Positions 60,837 to 64,000 of a DNA stretch of 64,000 nt are shown one piece after another. The stretch covers positions 32,212 to 96,211 of the forward strand of contig DASWCW010000113.1 of assembly GCA_036395835.1 (NCBI GenBank), given 5' to 3'. Under the pieces are notes generated by a model. It saw nothing but the letters and a program-made list of their open reading frames with translations, made no database searches and was not told the origin of the DNA. A program made the translations under genes and the position numbers. Position 1 is the stretch's first letter, and every line of letters starts with the position of its first letter. The DNA comes from AP-16 sp036395835 (lineage in GTDB: Bacteria; Pseudomonadota; Alphaproteobacteria; Rhizobiales; Xanthobacteraceae).

Positions 60837-61360
60837 AGCCCGGAGTTTTGGCGACGCTGGCGAGCCATTTCCTGCTGCTCTCGCTCCTCGCGTTCGGGGG
60901 CGCGAATGCGGTCATTCCGGAAATCCACCGCGATGCGGTGGTGATCTCGCGCTGGATGACCGATCAGCAGTTCGCAGATCTATTCGCCATCTCCCAGGCT
61001 TCTCCCGGCCCCAACATCCTGATCGTCACCCTGGTCGGCTATCATGTCGCGGGCCTTGCCGGAGCGCTGGTGACCACGGCCGCCATGTGCGGGCCGACTT
61101 GCGTGTTCGTCTATTTCGTCGGCCGGGTCTGGAACCGGTTCCGGTATGCCCGCTGGCGCATCGTGGTGCAGGCGGGCCTCGTGCCAGTCTCGATCGGCCT
61201 GATCGCGGCCGCCGCCATGGTGCTGGCGCGCGCGGCCGACCACAATTGGGTGGCCGTGCTGATCACGCTCGGAACCGCGGCGCTCGCCTATGCGACCCGC
61301 ATCCATCCGCTGTGGATGTTCGCCGGCGCGGGCTTGCTGGGTCTGGCCGGCCTTGTCTAG
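60833..61360 (+). CDS. Chromate transporter, second half (ChrA family)
   Basis: A 175-residue partner of the preceding gene. FLLLSLLAFGGANAVIPEIHRDAVVISRWMTDQQFADLFAISQASPGPNILIVTLVGYHVAGLAGAL has the complete FGG and SPGPN signatures. Start overlaps the previous stop. Separate short ChrA genes in pairs are a known variant of the family. Confidence 0.9.
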   Translation: MKPGVLATLASHFLLLSLLAFGGANAVIPEIHRDAVVISRWMTDQQFADLFAISQASPGPNILIVTLVGYHVAGLAGALVTTAAMCGPTCVFVYFVGRVWNRFRYARWRIVVQAGLVPVSIGLIAAAAMVLARAADHNWVAVLITLGTAALAYATRIHPLWMFAGAGLLGLAGLV

Positions 61361-61426
61361 GCAGGGGCGGCTCGGCTTGCGGTCTGCGAGGGCGTCGGCA
61401 GAGCGCGTGCGAATCTTGCGATCCGG

Positions 61427-61432
61427 TATAAT
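61427..61432 (+). promoter_or_regulatory. -10 element upstream of thyA
   Basis: A perfect TATAAT, rare in this G+C-rich sequence, 41 bases before the thyA ATG. No good -35 lies 16-18 bases upstream (GCGTGC there), so it would rely on an activator or extended contacts. Serves the thyA-folA unit. Confidence 0.5.
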
Positions 61433-61472
61433 GGCGTAGAGCGAGAATATCGGCTTCGGAAGGCTTCAAGCC

Positions 61473-62267
61473 ATGCGGCAATATCATGAGCTGATGGAGC
61501 GCATTCTGGCGGACGGCGCGCCGAAGCGCGATCGCACCGGCGTCGGCACGCTTTCCGTGTTCGGCCATCAGCTGCGGTTCGATCTCGGTGCCGGCTTCCC
61601 GCTGCTCACCACCAAGAAGGTCCACCTGAAATCCATCGTCTACGAGCTGCTGTGGTTTCTGCGCGGCGACACCAATATCCAGTATCTCAAGCAGCACGGG
61701 GTCTCGATCTGGGATGAATGGGCGGACGAGCGCGGCGAGCTCGGGCCCGTCTACGGACAGCAGTGGCGCTCCTGGCCCGCGGCCGACGGGGGCACCATCG
61801 ACCAGATCGGCCACGTGGTGGAATCCATTCGCAACAACCCGGATTCCCGCCGGCTCATCGTCACCGCCTGGAATCCGGCCGAGGTCGAGAAGATGGCGCT
61901 GCCGCCGTGCCACTGCCTGTTCCAATTCTATGTCGCCAAAGGGCGGCTATCCTGTCAGCTCTATCAGCGTTCCGCCGACGTGTTTCTCGGCGTGCCGTTC
62001 AACATCGCCTCCTACGCGTTGCTCACGCTGATGGTCGCGCAGGTGACCGATCTGCAGCCGGGCGAGTTCATCCATACGCTGGGCGACGCGCATCTCTATC
62101 TCAATCATCTCGAGCAGGCCCGCCTGCAGCTTTCGCGCGCGCCGCGTGCGTTGCCGAAGATGCGCGTCAACCCGGCGGTCAAGGATCTGTTCGCGTTCCG
62201 CTACGAGGATTTCAGCCTCGAAGGCTACGATCCGCATCCGCACATCAAGGCCGAGGTCGCGGTGTGA
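61473..62267 (+). CDS. thyA: Thymidylate synthase ThyA
   Basis: A 264-residue enzyme methylating dUMP with methylene-tetrahydrofolate. Nucleophile Cys146 in LPPCHCLFQFYV, DRTGVGTLSVFGHQLRFDL near the start and SADVFLGVPFNIASYALLT (dUMP site). Length equals the E. coli enzyme. Its TGA overlaps the GTG start of folA, coupling dTMP synthesis to dihydrofolate recycling. Confidence 0.97.
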   Translation: MRQYHELMERILADGAPKRDRTGVGTLSVFGHQLRFDLGAGFPLLTTKKVHLKSIVYELLWFLRGDTNIQYLKQHGVSIWDEWADERGELGPVYGQQWRSWPAADGGTIDQIGHVVESIRNNPDSRRLIVTAWNPAEVEKMALPPCHCLFQFYVAKGRLSCQLYQRSADVFLGVPFNIASYALLTLMVAQVTDLQPGEFIHTLGDAHLYLNHLEQARLQLSRAPRALPKMRVNPAVKDLFAFRYEDFSLEGYDPHPHIKAEVAV

Positions 62268-62848
62268 CGGCAGGATCGCGCCGCGGCGACGCCGCGCATC
62301 CCCAGTCGCCGCCGACCGCGATCGTCATCGTTGCGGCGGTCGGGGAGAACGGTGTGATCGGGCGGGACGGCGGCCTGCCGTGGCGGCTCAAGTCCGACAT
62401 GAAGCACTTCCGCTCGCTCACCTGGGGCAAGCCGGTCATCATGGGCCGAAAAACCTATCTGACGCTGCGGCGGCCGTTGCCGGGGCGCACCAACATCGTG
62501 ATCACGCGCGATGAAAATTTTGCCGCGCCGGGCGTGCTCGTCGCGCCGAAGCTCGAACATGCCCTCGCGATCGCTTGCGGCGACGCGCTGCGACGCGGCG
62601 TCGACGAAATCGCAGTGGTCGGCGGGGCCGAGATCTATGCGCAGACCCTGGCGCTTGCGGAACGGATCGCGCTCACCCTGGTGCATATCCGGCCGCACGG
62701 CGAGACGATGTTTCCCCCGATCGACCGCGAGGTGTGGGAAGAGACGCAGCGCGTCGAGCACGCGCCCGGTCCGGACGATGAGGCGCCGTTCGCGTTTGTC
62801 ACTTATCGCAGGCGCCGAAGCGGGCACGCGACGGAAAGCCGCGCTTAA
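62264..62848 (+). CDS. folA: Dihydrofolate reductase
   Basis: A 194-residue NADPH enzyme recycling dihydrofolate. VIVAAVGENGVIGRDGGLPWRLKSDMKHFRSLTWGKPVIMGRKTYLTL has the folate and NADPH loops, VVGGAEIYAQTL the late motif. The GTG at 62264 (overlapping the thyA stop, GTGA) adds about 18 residues before the usual IVIVAAV start. Ends AESRA-like Arg-rich tail. Confidence 0.95.
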   Translation: MTAGSRRGDAAHPQSPPTAIVIVAAVGENGVIGRDGGLPWRLKSDMKHFRSLTWGKPVIMGRKTYLTLRRPLPGRTNIVITRDENFAAPGVLVAPKLEHALAIACGDALRRGVDEIAVVGGAEIYAQTLALAERIALTLVHIRPHGETMFPPIDREVWEETQRVEHAPGPDDEAPFAFVTYRRRRSGHATESRA

Positions 62849-62900
62849 CCACGTCTGCCTTCGCTAGGCGGCGGCACGGTTCGGGCACAGATTAGCTGCG

Positions 62901-62929
62901 TTGTAACGGACGAACGCGTCCCGTATAAC
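62901..62929 (+). promoter_or_regulatory. Promoter of hflK
   Basis: TTGTAA (62901-62906) and TATAAC (62924-62929) with an exact 17-base spacer; transcription would start near 62936, giving a leader of about 45 bases to the hflK ATG. The GTTG...CCCGTATA variant also resembles alphaproteobacterial RpoH sites, which would suit a protease-modulating gene, but this is not decisive. Confidence 0.6.
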
Positions 62930-62980
62930 CGCCCCACGGGAGACGTACTGCCGGCTGGACCGGCGATTTGGAGAAAATTC

Positions 62981-64000
62981 ATGCCGTGGAGCAATCAGGG
63001 CGGCGGGCCCTGGGGGTCCGGGAAGGGGCCCTGGGGCTCCGGACCGCAGTCCTCCGGTCCCACCCCGCCGGACCTGGAGGAGCTGCTGCGCCGCAGCCAG
63101 GACAAGCTCAGGCGCGTACTGCCGGGCGGAAGCTTCGGCGGCCGGAGCGCTGCGCTGATCCTGCTCGGCGTTCTCGCGCTGTGGGGATTTTCCGGCTTCT
63201 TCCGCGTCGAGCCCGACGAGGTCGGCGTCGTGCTCCGGTTCGGCAAATACGTCCGCGATGTGCAGCCCGGACTCAATTATCACATACCGTATCCGATCGA
63301 GTCCGCGCTCACCCCGAAGGCGTTGCGCGTGAACAAGATCGACGTCGGCATGCGGCTGGTCGAGGACATCCGCCGCGGCGCCACCATGCGCGACGTTCCC
63401 GAAGAGAGCCTGATGCTCACCGGGGACGAGAACATCGTCGACGTCGATTTCTCGGTGTTCTGGTTGGTCAAGCCGGGCGGGGTCAGTGATTATCTGTTCA
63501 ACATCCAGAATCCGGAAGGCACGGTGAAGGCGGTAGCCGAGAGCGCCATGCGCGAGGTGATCGGGCGTTCGCAAATTCAGCCGATCCTGACCGGCGCCCG
63601 ACAGACGATCGAAGGCGGGGTTCAGGACCTGATGCAGCGCACCCTAGACCATTACGGGGCCGGCATTCAGGTCACGCAGGTCCAGCTGCAGAAAGTCGAT
63701 CCGCCCGCGCAGGTCATCGACGCGTTCCGCGACGTGCAGGCGGCGCGCATCGACGCCGAACGTGCGCAGAACGAGGCGCAGACCTACGCCAACCGGATCG
63801 TGCCGGAGGCGCGCGGGCGCGTGGCGCAAATCACCCAGGCCGCGGAAGCCTATCGCGAACAGACGGTCGCCGAGGCCACCGGCCAGGCCTCGCGGTTCCT
63901 GAAGATCTACGACCAGTACAAGATTGCTCCGGAGGTGACGCGCCAGCGCATGTATCTCGAGACCATGGAGCGGCTGTTCGGCGGCACCGACAAGATCATC
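62981..64000 (+). CDS. hflK: HflK, FtsH protease modulator (3' end outside window)
   Basis: 340 codons are visible and the frame is open at the window edge. MPWSNQGGGPWGSGKGPWGSG is the Gly/Trp-rich cytosolic N-terminus; one transmembrane helix (about 60-80, ALILLGVLALWGFSGFFRV) leads to the SPFH/band 7 domain (EVGVVLRFGKYVRDVQPGLNYHIPYPIE) and the coiled coil (AARIDAERAQNEAQTYANRI). With HflC it forms a periplasmic-facing ring around FtsH. GGAG is about eight bases before the ATG. hflC is expected next. Confidence 0.96.
   Translation, partial: MPWSNQGGGPWGSGKGPWGSGPQSSGPTPPDLEELLRRSQDKLRRVLPGGSFGGRSAALILLGVLALWGFSGFFRVEPDEVGVVLRFGKYVRDVQPGLNYHIPYPIESALTPKALRVNKIDVGMRLVEDIRRGATMRDVPEESLMLTGDENIVDVDFSVFWLVKPGGVSDYLFNIQNPEGTVKAVAESAMREVIGRSQIQPILTGARQTIEGGVQDLMQRTLDHYGAGIQVTQVQLQKVDPPAQVIDAFRDVQAARIDAERAQNEAQTYANRIVPEARGRVAQITQAAEAYREQTVAEATGQASRFLKIYDQYKIAPEVTRQRMYLETMERLFGGTDKII

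Overview
The window is a high-G+C chromosomal segment of an alphaproteobacterium of the order Hyphomicrobiales (Rhizobiales), most likely close to the Bradyrhizobium/Rhodopseudomonas/Xanthobacteraceae group. Evidence: the alphaproteobacterial form of the division and cell wall (dcw) cluster, a long-tailed FtsZ, a permuted two-piece tmRNA encoding the tag ANDNYAPVAQAA, the DUF4169/RHH/fumC/sspB neighbourhood, and small proteins typical of Bradyrhizobium-like genomes. I cannot name a species from sequence alone.

Layout. 1-15.4 kb is mixed metabolism: the 3' part of metH, a LysR regulator, a 29-residue membrane protein, an amidase, an extensin-domain protein, two small unknown proteins, a receiver-only response regulator, a fused hydantoinase/5-oxoprolinase divergent from an MFS transporter, a DMT exporter, RNase P RNA (minus strand) and an AmpD-type amidase. 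15.5-39.6 kb is the dcw cluster on the plus strand: mraZ-rsmH-ftsL-ftsI-murE-murF-mraY-murD-ftsW-murG, then an inserted segment, then murC-murB-ddl-ftsQ-ftsA-ftsZ-lpxC. Most of its junctions overlap by 1-4 bases, so it is translationally coupled; three MraZ boxes at exact 10-bp spacing lie in front of it. It continues with bamD, recN and ligA. 44.5-53 kb holds a RelE/RHH toxin-antitoxin pair, aminopeptidase P, prmA, uvrD, a thioesterase and an FAD oxidase. 53-64 kb has an AsmA-like protein, the minus-strand set ssrA-sspB-fumC-DUF4169-RHH, a split chromate transporter, and thyA-folA-hflK (hflK runs off the end).

The most unusual region is the murG-murC junction. A HigBA toxin-antitoxin pair is followed by a 37-bp copy of the start of murC. 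Then comes about 2.2 kb of lower G+C DNA with two tandem ParA/MinD-superfamily ATPases transcribed against the dcw cluster, and then the intact murC carrying the second copy of the same 37 bp. This looks like an insertion into the murC start that kept murC intact by duplicating its 5' end. One ATPase has the full KGGVGKT motif; its partner lacks the signature lysine. A second scar is a decayed copy of the murB 3' end in front of ddl.

Two families of palindromic repeats are scattered through the window. Four copies of a CCTCCCC-type element (about 90-125 bp) lie between genes or inside one: one copy is exactly 111 bp and in frame within the oxoprolinase gene, and another supplies the ribosome binding site of ligA. 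Two copies of a TAGCCCGGATGGAGC element (80 bp) flank the prmA-uvrD segment, and one supplies the prmA stop codon.
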